A stretch of 40,072 bases of DNA. Source: DASWRT01 sp036403035 (GTDB lineage Bacteria > Pseudomonadota > Alphaproteobacteria > ATCC43930 > CGMCC-115725). The notes beneath the pieces were generated by a model. The model saw only the letters and a list, made by a program, of their open reading frames with translations. It did not search any database and had not been told where the DNA came from. A program made the translations under genes and the position numbers. The DNA lies in assembly GCA_036403035.1 (NCBI GenBank), contig DASWRT010000013.1:1-40072 (forward strand), written 5' to 3'. Each line of letters starts with the position of its first letter. The stretch's first letter is position 1. This document shows positions 1-8,589 of the stretch, one piece after another.

Positions 1-819
1 CTCCTGGAACAGGCGCGAGGACATGCCGCCGCCGAGCGCCGTCGCCAGGATCCCGCCCGCGTAATGGTCGGGGTCGCTGTAGGACAGGCCGGGGAAACCC
101 AGGACGAGGTGGACCTGCTCCAGGTCGCGGTCCTCGCGGAAGTCGCCGCCGGCATAGCGGGCCGGCTCGCTCGCCGCGCGGCTCTCGCTCGGCAGGTCGG
201 TGAAAGCCTTCGCGGCGAGCGCGACGAGCGCGTCGTGATCGACGTTACCCGCGGCGGCCAGCAGCATCCGCGGCGCGGCGTAGGTGTGCCGCATGTAGTC
301 GGCCACCGTGTCGCGCCCGATGCCGCGGATGATCTCGGCGCGGCCGAGGACCGGGCGGCCGATCGGCTGATCGGGAAAGGCGCGCTCCTGGAACATGTCG
401 AAGATGATGTCGTCGGGCGTGTCTTCGGTCTGCCCGATCTCCTGGAGGATGACGGTGCGCTCCCGCTCCAGCTCCGCCGGGTCGAAGGTCGAGTGCTGCA
501 GGATGTCGGCGATGATGTCGACGGCGAGCGGCACGTCCTCCTTCAGCACCTTCGCGTAATAGGCCGTCTGCTCGCGCGCCGTGTAGGCGTTGAGGTGCCC
601 GCCGACCGCCTCGATCTCCTCGGCAATCGCCTGGGCCGAGCGCCGCGCCGTACCCTTGAAGGCCATGTGCTCCAGCAGGTGCGCGACGCCGTTGATCGCC
701 GCCGGCTCGTGCCGCGTGCCGACATCGACCCAGACGCCGAGCGAGGCCGTCTCGACCCCGGGCATCCGGTCGGTGATGATGCGGAAGCCGTTCGGCAGCG
801 TCGTGAGCCGTGCGCTCAT
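1..819 (-). CDS. M16 family zinc metallopeptidase, partial (C-terminal part outside the window)
   Basis: This is the N-terminal 273 codons of a pitrilysin-type (M16) peptidase of the mitochondrial-processing-peptidase/PqqL class. The inverted zinc motif HLLEH is at about residues 47-51, with Glu50 as the expected catalytic base. The downstream 'ERERTVILQEI' segment carries the third zinc-ligand region. The frame stays open to the left edge, so the inactive second domain lies outside. The ATG at 819 overlaps the thrC stop in an ATGA, so the two genes are probably translationally coupled. A thrC-M16 pair is common in alphaproteobacteria. The substrate is unknown. I translated this frame directly from the sequence. 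Confidence 0.92.
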   Translation of the reverse strand, partial: MSARLTTLPNGFRIITDRMPGVETASLGVWVDVGTRHEPAAINGVAHLLEHMAFKGTARRSAQAIAEEIEAVGGHLNAYTAREQTAYYAKVLKEDVPLAVDIIADILQHSTFDPAELERERTVILQEIGQTEDTPDDIIFDMFQERAFPDQPIGRPVLGRAEIIRGIGRDTVADYMRHTYAAPRMLLAAAGNVDHDALVALAAKAFTDLPSESRAASEPARYAGGDFREDRDLEQVHLVLGFPGLSYSDPDHYAGGILATALGGGMSSRLFQE

Positions 820-2270
820 ACCGCAGTCCCCCGCGCTGGCGATGCGGCAGCGTGCGCTGCTGCGATCGGCCGCGCCCGCTCGCGGACGAAGCGTTGCACC
901 GCCGCGAGGTCGTTCGGCAGCACGGTCACGCGCTCGCGCCGTTCCATCAGGTCCGCGAGATGATCGGGCAGCGGCGGGCGCCGGCCTGTCGCCCGCTCGA
1001 CCGCCTCGGGGAACTTCGCCGCGTGCGCGCAGGCGAGCGCCACCATCGGCACGTCCGGCGCATGTCCGGCAGCATCGGCCGCGGCGCGCACCGCGATCGC
1101 GCTGTGCGGGTCGAGCAGCTCCCCGGTACGGCGGTACGTCTCCGCGATCGTCGCCGTCGTCATCTCGTCGTCGACGCGCGCCCCGGTGAAGAGGCGTGCC
1201 GCGTTGCGCCACTCGGCATCGCTCGCGGGCAGCGTGCCGCTGGCGCGGAAGGCGCGCATCGCCTCGGCGACGGCGGCGCCCGACCGTCCCTTCAGCTCGA
1301 AGAGCAGCCGCTCGAAATTGCTGGAGACTTGTATGTCCATGCTGGGGCTCAAACTCGGCTCGACCGTGCCGATGCTCATACGGCCGGTCGCGAGGAAACG
1401 GGCGAGAATGTCGTTGCGGTTGGTGGCGACGACAAGGCCGCCGATCGGCAGCCCCATCGTGCGCGCGACGTGCGCCGCGTAGACGTTCCCGAAATTGCCG
1501 GTCGGCACGGTGAAGGCGACCTTGCGGTGCGGCGCGCCGAGCGCCGTCGCGGCAACGAAGTAATAGACGATCTGCGCCGCGATCCGCGCCCAGTTGATCG
1601 AGTTCACCGCCGACAGCGCCAACTCGGCGCGGAACGCGCGGTCGGCGAACATCGCCTTCACCAGATCCTGGCAATCGTCGAACGTGCCCTCGATCGCGAC
1701 CGCGTGCGCGTTCGCCGAGGCCACCGTCGTCATCTGCCGCCGCTGCACCTCCGAGGTGCGGCCGTGCGGGTAGAGGATGAAGATGTCGACCGCGTCGCGG
1801 TCGCGGCACGCCTCGATCGCAGCCGACCCGGTGTCGCCCGAGGTCGCGCCGACGATCGTGACCCGCTCGCCGCGCCGCTTCAGCACCGCGTCGAACAGGC
1901 GGCCGACGAGCTGGAGCGGGTAATCCTTGAAGGCGAGCGTCGGGCCGTGGAACAGCTCCAGCAGCCAGAGGCCGGCATCGAACTGCTTCAGCGGGGCGAC
2001 GGCGCGGTGCGCGAAGCCGGCATAGGCGTCCTCGACGATCGCGCGCAGCTCCGCCTCGCCGAGCGCCTCGCCGACGAACCGGCGCAGCACCCGCACCGCG
2101 ATCTCGGCATAAGGCAGGCCGGCCATCGCGGCGATCTCGTCCGGCGCCAGATGCGGCACGGTCTCCGGCACGTAGAGGCCGCCGTCATGCGCCAGCCCGG
2201 CGAGCAGGACATCGTCGAAGGAAAGCGCTGATGGCGACGGGGAGGCGTCGCGGGTGCTGATGTAGCGCAA
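816..2270 (-). CDS. thrC: Threonine synthase
   Basis: PLP-dependent enzyme converting O-phospho-L-homoserine to L-threonine, the last step of threonine synthesis in the cytoplasm. The protein is about 484 aa, close to the usual 460-480 for the long bacterial form. The N-terminus 'MRYISTRD' is typical. The PLP lysine is in 'GPTLAFKDY' (about K115), and the phosphate-binding loops 'GATSGDTGSAA' and 'VPTGNFGNV' are present. I chose the TTG at 2270 because it gives the canonical N-terminus; the same frame stays open further upstream. The stop overlaps the start of the M16 peptidase (ATGA). The DUF7002-like gene ends 31 nt upstream. Confidence 0.95.
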   Translation of the reverse strand: MRYISTRDASPSPSALSFDDVLLAGLAHDGGLYVPETVPHLAPDEIAAMAGLPYAEIAVRVLRRFVGEALGEAELRAIVEDAYAGFAHRAVAPLKQFDAGLWLLELFHGPTLAFKDYPLQLVGRLFDAVLKRRGERVTIVGATSGDTGSAAIEACRDRDAVDIFILYPHGRTSEVQRRQMTTVASANAHAVAIEGTFDDCQDLVKAMFADRAFRAELALSAVNSINWARIAAQIVYYFVAATALGAPHRKVAFTVPTGNFGNVYAAHVARTMGLPIGGLVVATNRNDILARFLATGRMSIGTVEPSLSPSMDIQVSSNFERLLFELKGRSGAAVAEAMRAFRASGTLPASDAEWRNAARLFTGARVDDEMTTATIAETYRRTGELLDPHSAIAVRAAADAAGHAPDVPMVALACAHAAKFPEAVERATGRRPPLPDHLADLMERRERVTVLPNDLAAVQRFVRERARPIAAAHAAASPARGTAV

Positions 2271-2301
2271 GGGCAGATCCAGACAAAATGAACGGAGGAG
2301 A

Positions 2302-3021
2302 CTATCCGCCGCGTAACGGCGGCGCAACCGCGCGGGGCGGTTCGCGCGGCTCCCAAATCCTGCGCAGAACTTGGCGTCCGCGCATTTCTTCAACCCGGAT
2401 CACGTGCTGCGCGATTTCCCTTATGCCATCGGATACGGCGAGCTCGACGACCGGCTCAAGGCCGCGCTTGCGTCGTTCGCGATACGGGTAGTCTGCGATA
2501 GGCAGAAAGGTCGAGCCGCCGCGCGGGCGCGGGAAACGGGAACTCGCACCACTGTTGATCGGCGACAGGGTGATGCGATCGCCGTGGGCAGCAAGGAGCG
2601 AGCCCGTGTCGATGGTTAGTACGTCATGCTCCCGGCCAGCGTTGCCGCGGGCTTCGAGCAGCCGGAAGAGCCGTCGCCGCGTCGGCCAGAAAAAGACCCG
2701 CCCGTTGAGCAGCTTGTACCAGTCCGCAGGGGCGAGCCCGTCTTCAAGGCAGCGACTGAGGGTAGCGTCTCCGAGCGGTTTCTGATCGCGGAGCACGGCC
2801 CTGCCATGACGCGGATGGGTCAGGGTCAGGAACTCGGGCCGGCGACGGGTCTCGATCTCCGCGCGTGCTTCTCCGGTCACTTCGAACAGGGTGAGCAGGG
2901 CGGAGGTGCTGAGGAGCCCGTGCCAAGCGATGCCGGCCCAGGCGCCGCGCTCCGCGACGTGGTACAGCTCGGGGTGGGATGCGGTGAAAGCGGCGAGGTC
3001 GGCGTCGTCCACGGTCGTCAA
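2302..3021 (-). CDS. DUF7002-like protein of unknown function
   Basis: A protein of about 239 aa that I match by memory to the uncharacterised DUF7002 family. Supporting stretches are 'WHGLLSTSALLTLFEV', 'HPRHGRAVLRDQKPL', 'ADWYKLLNGRVFFW' and 'ITLSPINSGAS'. It has no signal peptide or membrane segment, so it is probably cytosolic. The TTG at 3021 is the first start in frame; a GTG three codons later is an alternative, and neither has a good ribosome site. It lies 35 nt after ychF and 31 nt before thrC in the same direction, so it may be co-transcribed. Its position between conserved genes looks like an insertion specific to some lineages. Function unknown. Confidence 0.75.
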   Translation of the reverse strand: MTTVDDADLAAFTASHPELYHVAERGAWAGIAWHGLLSTSALLTLFEVTGEARAEIETRRRPEFLTLTHPRHGRAVLRDQKPLGDATLSRCLEDGLAPADWYKLLNGRVFFWPTRRRLFRLLEARGNAGREHDVLTIDTGSLLAAHGDRITLSPINSGASSRFPRPRGGSTFLPIADYPYRERRKRGLEPVVELAVSDGIREIAQHVIRVEEMRGRQVLRRIWEPREPPRAVAPPLRGG

Positions 3022-3056
3022 CAGGCGGGATGCTGCGCTGCCCGGTGCCCAGCCGG

Positions 3057-4157
3057 CTACACGTTGAAGCGGAAATGCAGGATGTCGCCGTCCTGCACCA
3101 CGTACTCCGACCCTTCGAGCCGCATCTTGCCGGCCTCCTTCGCGCCCTGCTCGCCGCCGCAGGCGACGAAATCCTCGTAGGCGATCGTCTCGGCGCGGAT
3201 GAAGCCCTTCTCGAAGTCGGTGTGGATGACGCCCGCCGCCTGCGGCGCCTTGGTGCCGCGGCGGATCGTCCAGGCACGTGTCTCCTTCGGCCCGACCGTC
3301 AGGTAGGTGACGAGGTCGAGGAGCCCGTAGCCGGCGCGGATGACGCGCGAGAGCCCGGTCTCCTCCAGGCCCAGCGACGACAGGAACTCGGTGCGCTCCG
3401 CCTCGTCGGCGAGCTGCGAGACCTCGGCCTCGATCGCGGCCGAGATCACGACGGTCCGGGCGCCCTGCGCCTCGGCGAACTCGGCGACGCGCCGGGACTG
3501 CGCATTCCCCTCCGCAGCCTCGCTCTCGCCGACGTTGCAGACATAGAGCACCGGCTTCGCGGTGATGAGCTGAAGCTCCTTGAGGATCTTCGCGTCCTCG
3601 CCCTCGACCTTCACCGATCGCGCGGACTTCCCTTCGCGCAGCGCCGCCAGCACCGGCTCGATCACCGCGAGCTGCGCCTTCGCTTCCTTGTCGTTGCCGC
3701 GCGCCTTCTTCTGCACGGCGACGAGGCGGCGCTCCAAGCTGTCGAGATCGGCGAGCAGCAGCTCGGTCTCGACCGTCTCGGCGTCGCGGATCGGATCGAC
3801 CGAACCTTCGACGTGCGTGACGTTGCCGTCCTCGAAGCAGCGCAGCACGTGCGCGATCGCGTCGACCTCGCGGATATGCGCGAGGAACTGGTTGCCGAGG
3901 CCCTCGCCGCGCGAGGCGCCGCGGACCAGCCCGGCGATGTCGACGAACTCAAGCTGCGTCGGCACGATCTTCTGCGACTTCGCGAGCTGCGCGGAGACCT
4001 CCAGCCGCGGGTCGGGCACGGCGACCCGGCCGACATTCGGCTCGATCGTGCAGAACGGATAGTTCGCGGCCTCGGCGGCGGCCGTCGCCGTGAGCGCGTT
4101 GAAGAGCGTCGACTTGCCGACGTTCGGCAGGCCGACGATGCCGCAATTGAAACCCAT
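3057..4157 (-). CDS. ychF: Redox/ribosome-associated ATPase YchF (OLA1 family)
   Basis: Obg-family P-loop ATPase that binds ribosomes and is linked to oxidative-stress and translation control. The P-loop 'GLPNVGKST' is at residues 9-17, the switch region 'DIAGLVRGASRGEGLG' follows, and the nucleotide-specificity motif is 'NVGE' rather than the NKxD of GTPases, as expected for this ATP-preferring family. A TGS domain forms the C-terminus. The 366 aa length matches the family (about 363). It starts 12 nt after the pth stop; a pth-ychF pair is very common in proteobacteria. Confidence 0.97.
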   Translation of the reverse strand: MGFNCGIVGLPNVGKSTLFNALTATAAAEAANYPFCTIEPNVGRVAVPDPRLEVSAQLAKSQKIVPTQLEFVDIAGLVRGASRGEGLGNQFLAHIREVDAIAHVLRCFEDGNVTHVEGSVDPIRDAETVETELLLADLDSLERRLVAVQKKARGNDKEAKAQLAVIEPVLAALREGKSARSVKVEGEDAKILKELQLITAKPVLYVCNVGESEAAEGNAQSRRVAEFAEAQGARTVVISAAIEAEVSQLADEAERTEFLSSLGLEETGLSRVIRAGYGLLDLVTYLTVGPKETRAWTIRRGTKAPQAAGVIHTDFEKGFIRAETIAYEDFVACGGEQGAKEAGKMRLEGSEYVVQDGDILHFRFNV

Positions 4158-4169
4158 GAAGTCCTAGCC

Positions 4170-4799
4170 TTATGCGCCGTCGCCCGCCGCCGGGGACGGG
4201 GGGCGCTTCGATTGCCTGTTCGGGTCGGGCGGATTGAGGATCGCCGCCACCTTGGTCATGAAAAGCTGCTCGTTGCCGCCGACCATCAGCGGCATCGCCT
4301 CCGCGACCGCGTCGACGAGCGGCTCGACCCAGTCGCGCGCCTCGTCCGGCGGGAAGTTCTGGAGCACGTAGCCGTGCACCAGCTCCTTGGCGCCGGGATG
4401 CCCGATGCCGAGCCGCACGCGCCAATAGTCCTGGCCGATATGGCCGTCGATCGAGCGCAGCCCGTTGTGCCCGGCGGCACCGCCGCCGCGCTTGACGCGC
4501 AGCTTGCCCGGCGCGAGGTCCAGCTCATCGTGCAGCACGATCACGTCGGCCGGCGGCACCTTGTAGAACCGCGCGGCGGCGCCGACCGCCTCGCCCGAGA
4601 GGTTCATATAGGTCTGCGGCTTGAGGACGAGAACCCGCTCGCCGCCGATTGTCCCCTCGACCATCTCGCTCTGGAACTTGGAGCGCCACGCCGGAAAGCC
4701 ATGGCGGCGGACGATAGCGTCCGCCGCCATGAAGCCGATGTTGTGCCGGTTGCGCTCGTGGCGCGGCCCGGGATTCCCGAGCCCGACGATGATGCGCAT
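4170..4799 (-). CDS. pth: Peptidyl-tRNA hydrolase
   Basis: Hydrolyses peptidyl-tRNA released from stalled ribosomes to recycle tRNA. The N-terminal 'IIVGLGNPG' and 'RHNIGF' segments contain the substrate-binding Asn9 and catalytic His19 (E. coli Asn10 and His20). 'HDELDLAPG' and 'AAGHNGLRS' carry the remaining active-site Asp and Asn. Length 209 aa, slightly long because of a basic, proline-rich tail (residues about 190-209). It lies between rplY (28 nt gap) and ychF (12 nt gap), the classical rplY-pth-ychF order. Confidence 0.97.
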   Translation of the reverse strand: MRIIVGLGNPGPRHERNRHNIGFMAADAIVRRHGFPAWRSKFQSEMVEGTIGGERVLVLKPQTYMNLSGEAVGAAARFYKVPPADVIVLHDELDLAPGKLRVKRGGGAAGHNGLRSIDGHIGQDYWRVRLGIGHPGAKELVHGYVLQNFPPDEARDWVEPLVDAVAEAMPLMVGGNEQLFMTKVAAILNPPDPNRQSKRPPSPAAGDGA

Positions 4800-4827
4800 G
4801 GAGGAAGCGTTTGCCGGGGCGGCGAGC

Positions 4828-5436
4828 TTAGCTCGCCGCCGGGGTGGCCTCGGCCGCCTCCTCGCGCATGACCGTCGGCGGCGCCACCGAAGCGACGGTG
4901 AAGTCGCGGTCGGTGATGGTCGGGTGCGCGCCTTCCGGCAGCTTCACCGCGCTGATGTGGATGCTCTCGTTGATGTCGACGCCGTTGAGGTCGACGACGA
5001 TGCGATCCGGGATGTTGTCGGCCGCGCAGACCAGTTCGATCTCGTGCCGGACGATGTTCAGCGAGCCGCCGCGCTTGAGGCCGGGCGACTTGTCCTGGTT
5101 GATGAACACCACGGGCACCCCGACCGTGATCTTCGTCGATGCGCCGACGCGCATGAAGTCGACGTGGAGCGGCGCATCGGTCACCGGGTGAACCTGCACG
5201 TCGCGCGGCAGCGTGCGGTATGTCTCGCCGTCGACCGTGAGGTCGAGCAGCTTGGCGAAGAAGCCCGGCTTTTGCAGCTCGCGCCCCAGCGAACGCGGCT
5301 CCAGGCTGATCAGCAGGGGCTCCTTCTTGTCGCCGTAGATGACGGCGGGAACGCGACCGGTACGACGCGTCGCCCGGGCGGCCCCCTTTCCGGCCCGGTC
5401 GCGCCGCTCGGCGCTCAGCGTGATGATCTCGGTCAT
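4828..5436 (-). CDS. rplY: 50S ribosomal protein L25 (CTC/TL5 type)
   Basis: 5S rRNA-binding ribosomal protein of the long general-stress (CTC) form, 202 aa. It has an N-terminal L25 domain ('RRTGRVPAVIYG', 'RDVQVHPVTDAPLHVDFMRV') and a C-terminal beta domain ending in an acidic/alanine-rich tail. It sits in the conserved run prs-rplY-pth-ychF. The gap to prs (about 130 nt) contains a strong hairpin, so prs and rplY may be transcribed partly separately. Confidence 0.96.
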   Translation of the reverse strand: MTEIITLSAERRDRAGKGAARATRRTGRVPAVIYGDKKEPLLISLEPRSLGRELQKPGFFAKLLDLTVDGETYRTLPRDVQVHPVTDAPLHVDFMRVGASTKITVGVPVVFINQDKSPGLKRGGSLNIVRHEIELVCAADNIPDRIVVDLNGVDINESIHISAVKLPEGAHPTITDRDFTVASVAPPTVMREEAAEATPAAS

Positions 5437-5538
5437 CGACCTAGACTCTCCTCAGGTTTGCGGAACCCGCGCCCCATGCGCAGGTCTCTCCGCGTCCGGC
5501 GCCGGCCTCCAGGGGTGCCGTGCGCCGCTGCCGTCGGT

Positions 5539-5558
5539 CGGACCCGGCGACGGGTCCG
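5539..5558 (-). terminator. Perfect hairpin between prs and rplY
   Basis: CGGACCCG (5539-5546), loop GCGA, CGGGTCCG (5551-5558): an 8-bp perfect GC stem that begins about 11 nt after the prs stop codon in the direction of transcription. There is no U-run, so it may be an attenuator, an mRNA-stabilising 3' end or a processing site rather than a full terminator. Confidence 0.45.
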
Positions 5559-5568
5559 GCCGCGGAAC

Positions 5569-6501
5569 TCAGTTGAACAGGCTCGAAACCGAGCGCTCCT
5601 CGCTGATCCGGCTGATCGCCTCGGCGATCAGCGGCGCGATCGTGATCTGGCGGATGTTGCGCGAGACGCGCATCGCCTCGGTCGCGACGATGCTGTCCGT
5701 CGTCACCAGCATTTCCAGCGGCGACGAGACGACGCGCGTGACGGCGCCGCCCGAGAGCACGCCGTGGGTGACATAGGCGGCGACGGCGGACGCGCCCGCC
5801 TCGATCAGCGCCTCAGCGGCGTTGCAGAGCGTCCCGGCGCTGTCGACGATGTCGTCGACCAGGATGCAGCGGCGCCCCTTCACGTCGCCGATGATGTTCA
5901 TCACCTCGGAGACGCCGGCGCGCTCGCGGCGCTTGTCGATGATCGCGAGGTCGACGTCGAGCCGCTTGGCGATCGCGCGGGCGCGCACGACGCCGCCGAC
6001 GTCCGGCGAGACGATCACGAGGTTGCCGGTGTCGTACTGCTCCTGGATATCCTTCACGAACACCGGGGCGGCGAACAGATTGTCGGTCGGGATGTCGAAG
6101 AAGCCCTGGATCTGCCCGGCATGCAGATCGAGCGTCAGGACGCGGTCGGCGCCGGCGACGGTGATCATGTTGGCGACCAGCTTCGCCGAGATCGGCGTGC
6201 GGGGACCGGACTTCCGGTCCTGCCGGGCGTAGCCGTAATAGGGGATCACCGCCGTGGTGCGCCGCGCCGAGCCTCGCTTCAGCGCGTCGAGCGAGACCAG
6301 CAGTTCCATCAGATTGTCGTTGGCCGGGTACGATGTGGACTGGACGACGAAGACGTCCTCGCCACGCACGTTCTCCTGGATCTCGACGAAGACCTCCATA
6401 TCCGAGAAGCGCCGCACGCTGGCCTTGGTCAGCGGCAGGTTCAGGTAGGCGGAAATCGCCTCGGCGAGCGGCCGATTGCTATTGCAGGTGAGGATCTTCA
6501 T
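5569..6501 (-). CDS. prs: Ribose-phosphate pyrophosphokinase
   Basis: Makes PRPP from ribose 5-phosphate and ATP for purine, pyrimidine, histidine, tryptophan and NAD synthesis. I chose the ATG at 6501 ('MKILTCNSNRPLAEAI') because it gives the usual 310 aa protein; the frame stays open 20 codons further but without family similarity. Visible signatures are the ATP loop 'YYGYARQDRK', the Mg/ATP region 'LDLHAGQIQGFFDIP' and the PRPP-binding loop 'LVDDIVDSAGTL'. The usual neighbour rplY follows. Confidence 0.97.
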   Translation of the reverse strand: MKILTCNSNRPLAEAISAYLNLPLTKASVRRFSDMEVFVEIQENVRGEDVFVVQSTSYPANDNLMELLVSLDALKRGSARRTTAVIPYYGYARQDRKSGPRTPISAKLVANMITVAGADRVLTLDLHAGQIQGFFDIPTDNLFAAPVFVKDIQEQYDTGNLVIVSPDVGGVVRARAIAKRLDVDLAIIDKRRERAGVSEVMNIIGDVKGRRCILVDDIVDSAGTLCNAAEALIEAGASAVAAYVTHGVLSGGAVTRVVSSPLEMLVTTDSIVATEAMRVSRNIRQITIAPLIAEAISRISEERSVSSLFN

Positions 6502-6551
6502 GACACCGCTTATGCAGTCGCGCGCGTCCACCGGCGCGGGAACGCCGCGGA

Positions 6552-6580
6552 CTTGTAACAAAGCCGGGTCGGGCTGTAAA
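6552..6580 (-). promoter_or_regulatory. Candidate sigma-70 promoter for prs
   Basis: On the minus strand, TTTACA (6580-6575) and TACAAG (6557-6552) are separated by 17 nt, about 50 nt upstream of the prs ATG. The -35 box is good and the -10 box weak. A direct repeat GGACTAAC (8 bp, repeated every 14 nt, 6596-6617) lies just upstream and might bind a regulator. Confidence 0.4.
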
Positions 6581-6729
6581 CCTCGGCCCGGACCAGTTAG
6601 TCCAGGCTGGTTAGTCCTTGCGCAGCGGTTGTGCTGATGCAGCCGGAGGGCCGGCTCGCCTTCCGCCGAGCGTCGGCAAGTCTCTGGCGTTCGGCCGATT
6701 CTCCCGGCTGTCGCGCGCGGCCGGAAGCG

Positions 6730-7647
6730 TCACCCCGCAGCGTCTTTCGGCGCCGCGCCGTCCGGTCCGGTAGTCCGTTCGAGCAGGGCCATGATGCCGG
6801 GGAGCGCCGCGTCGGCGACGATGAAGGCGATGTCGCCCCAGCCCCGGTCGAGGGTGCCTGCGGGAACGTCGTTCTCCTGATTGATCCGGCCGATCTCCTT
6901 GCCGTCCCGCTGCACCGCCCAGACGATCTGCACGTGCTGGGCGCCGTTCTTGGGCGGTCCGACATCGACCTTGCCGGCGAGCACGAGGCCGGCGGGACTT
7001 GGCGTGCCGCCGTCGCTGCTGCCGCCGCCGCCGACGTCGACCTGGGCGCGGCGCAGCGCCGATTCCATCGCGCGAGTCAGCATCGTCGAGCCGTCGCCGG
7101 GCGCGCCGGCCACCTTGAGCACCGTCATGCGCGGCATCGCGACCGGCTGGGCCGGCCCTGTCGGCTCGTCCTGCAACAGCGTCGCGATCTGCGGCGCTCC
7201 GGCGCGCGCCATCGTCGTCATCAGCGCGGGATCGCCGGCCCGCCACGGCTCCGCCGCGGCTTCGAGCCGCTGCATGTAGTCCCCGGCGGTCTTGCCGTCC
7301 GGCGCGGCGAGCGTCCACTTCACCTCGATCGCGGTCCGGCCGGGGGCCGCGGACGGCTGCGTCGCGGCGGCGGCGGTGAGTATGTAGCTCGCGCGGTTGC
7401 GCGCCTGCGTGCTGGCCGGCACGTCGGCTTGGCGGAGCGCTTCCGCCATCGCCTCCGCCAGCCGGGCGGCGACCGCATCATCGACGCCGCTGATTGCGCC
7501 GACCTGGATGCCGGCGCCGTCCTTGAGCTTCAGGATCGGCGCGCCGGGCGGCGGCCGGTCGTCCTTGAACGGCTGCGGCAGCGGCTGGCAGGCGGCAAGC
7601 GACAGCGCCGCCGCGACTGCAACCATCGCGACGGCGATGCGGCTCAA
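6730..7647 (-). CDS. Putative lipoprotein of unknown function
   Basis: A secreted lipoprotein of about 305 aa. With the TTG at 7647 the N-terminus reads 'MSRIAVAMVAVAAALSLAAC', a textbook type II signal peptide with lipobox LAAC. This TTG overlaps the stop of a tiny upstream ORF as TTGA, which supports the choice; the frame also stays open further upstream, but that extension has no signal character. The rest has a proline-rich linker after the Cys and Ala-rich globular segments with no recognised domain, including two 'DVG'-containing beta-like stretches. Asp rather than a retention signal at +2 is absent (Gln is at +2), which by E. coli rules favours the outer membrane. It lies between pgeF and prs. 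Confidence 0.7.
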   Translation of the reverse strand: MSRIAVAMVAVAAALSLAACQPLPQPFKDDRPPPGAPILKLKDGAGIQVGAISGVDDAVAARLAEAMAEALRQADVPASTQARNRASYILTAAAATQPSAAPGRTAIEVKWTLAAPDGKTAGDYMQRLEAAAEPWRAGDPALMTTMARAGAPQIATLLQDEPTGPAQPVAMPRMTVLKVAGAPGDGSTMLTRAMESALRRAQVDVGGGGSSDGGTPSPAGLVLAGKVDVGPPKNGAQHVQIVWAVQRDGKEIGRINQENDVPAGTLDRGWGDIAFIVADAALPGIMALLERTTGPDGAAPKDAAG

Positions 7648-7712
7648 CTGATCGCGCAGCTCACGACGATGCCGAGCAGGCAGACCAGCAGAAAGAAGAT
7701 CAGATGCGGCAT
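7644..7712 (-). CDS. Possible 22-aa single-span membrane peptide
   Basis: ATG at 7712, reading 'MPHLIFFLLVCLLGIVVS' and ending C-A-I-S-stop: nearly all hydrophobic, so a single membrane span. A GGAAG ribosome site lies about 9 nt upstream. Its TGA overlaps the TTG start of the downstream lipoprotein gene (TTGA). It could be a real micropeptide or a leader whose translation drives initiation at the weak TTG. Too short for family assignment. Confidence 0.45.
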   Translation of the reverse strand: MPHLIFFLLVCLLGIVVSCAIS

Positions 7713-7821
7713 GGCGATGCGCTTCCGGAACTGCGGCGGCGGTTTGCGATGCGGTCTTCAAGGTGATGCGTCGACGCGAGAAAATCATCCTCTTGGGCGC
7801 TTCCGATCTGGGGCCTTCGGG

Positions 7822-8589
7822 TCAGGCGGCGGCGAGCGCAATCGCCGTCAGGAAACGCCCATAGTCCTTCTCACCGCGGAGGCAGGTCCGGCGGTAGCTG
7901 AAGAAGGCGTCTTCCTCGGTCAGCGTATCGTGCGCCGCACGTTCGATACGCCCGACGCCGGCGCGGCGCAACCGATGCTCGACATAGGAGCCGAGATCGA
8001 ACAGGAAATGGCCGGCGCGCGGCGCGGCGATGAAGAAGCGCTCGTTCTCCGGGTCTTCGGCAAGGAACGGCGCCGGGAACTCGGGCCCGACCTCGTAGGA
8101 GAGCCGGCCGATGCAGGGGCCGATGCCGGCCCTCATCCGCGCGGGTTCGGCGCCGAGCCCGCGCATCGCCGCGATCGTCGCCTCCAGCACGCCGCCGATT
8201 GCGCCGCGCCAGCCGGCGTGCGCCGCGCCGATCACCCGCGCCGCCGGGTCCGCGAACAGCACGGGCGCGCAGTCGGCGGTGAGGATGCCGAGCGCGATCC
8301 CCGGTACGGCGGTGGCCATGCCGTCGGCGCGCGGATTCGCTTCGCGCGTCCAGGGCTTGGTGACCGTGACGGCGTCGGCGCTGTGGACCTGATGGCAGGT
8401 CAGCAGCCGGTCGGGCGCCACGTCGAGCGCCGCCGCCGCCCGCGCCCGGTTCTCGGCGACGCGCGCCGGGTCGTCCTGCGAGCCGAAGCCGCAATTCAGC
8501 GAGGCGTAGATGCCCTCGCTGACGCCGCCCTCGCGCGTGAAGAAAGCGTGGCGCAAACCGTCCGCGGCAAGCGCGCTCAGCGTGATCAT
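7822..8589 (-). CDS. pgeF: Peptidoglycan editing factor PgeF (laccase-domain, YfiH family)
   Basis: Cytoplasmic enzyme of the YfiH/LACC1 family; in E. coli it keeps L-Ser out of the peptidoglycan peptide, and homologues act on purine nucleosides. The 255 aa protein shows the family's metal and catalytic motifs: 'HQVHSADAV', 'LTADCAPVLFAD' and 'AAHAGWRGA', that is the conserved His-Cys-His triad, plus 'GIGPCIG' and 'SYRRTC'. The ATG at 8589 overlaps the methyltransferase stop as ATGA, making it the third gene of an lgt-midA-pgeF coupled operon. Confidence 0.93.
   Translation of the reverse strand: MITLSALAADGLRHAFFTREGGVSEGIYASLNCGFGSQDDPARVAENRARAAAALDVAPDRLLTCHQVHSADAVTVTKPWTREANPRADGMATAVPGIALGILTADCAPVLFADPAARVIGAAHAGWRGAIGGVLEATIAAMRGLGAEPARMRAGIGPCIGRLSYEVGPEFPAPFLAEDPENERFFIAAPRAGHFLFDLGSYVEHRLRRAGVGRIERAAHDTLTEEDAFFSYRRTCLRGEKDYGRFLTAIALAAA

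Noticed and set aside
810..2231. 473-codon plus-strand frame opposite thrC
   Set aside because: Same mirror effect; thrC has all its motifs on the other strand.
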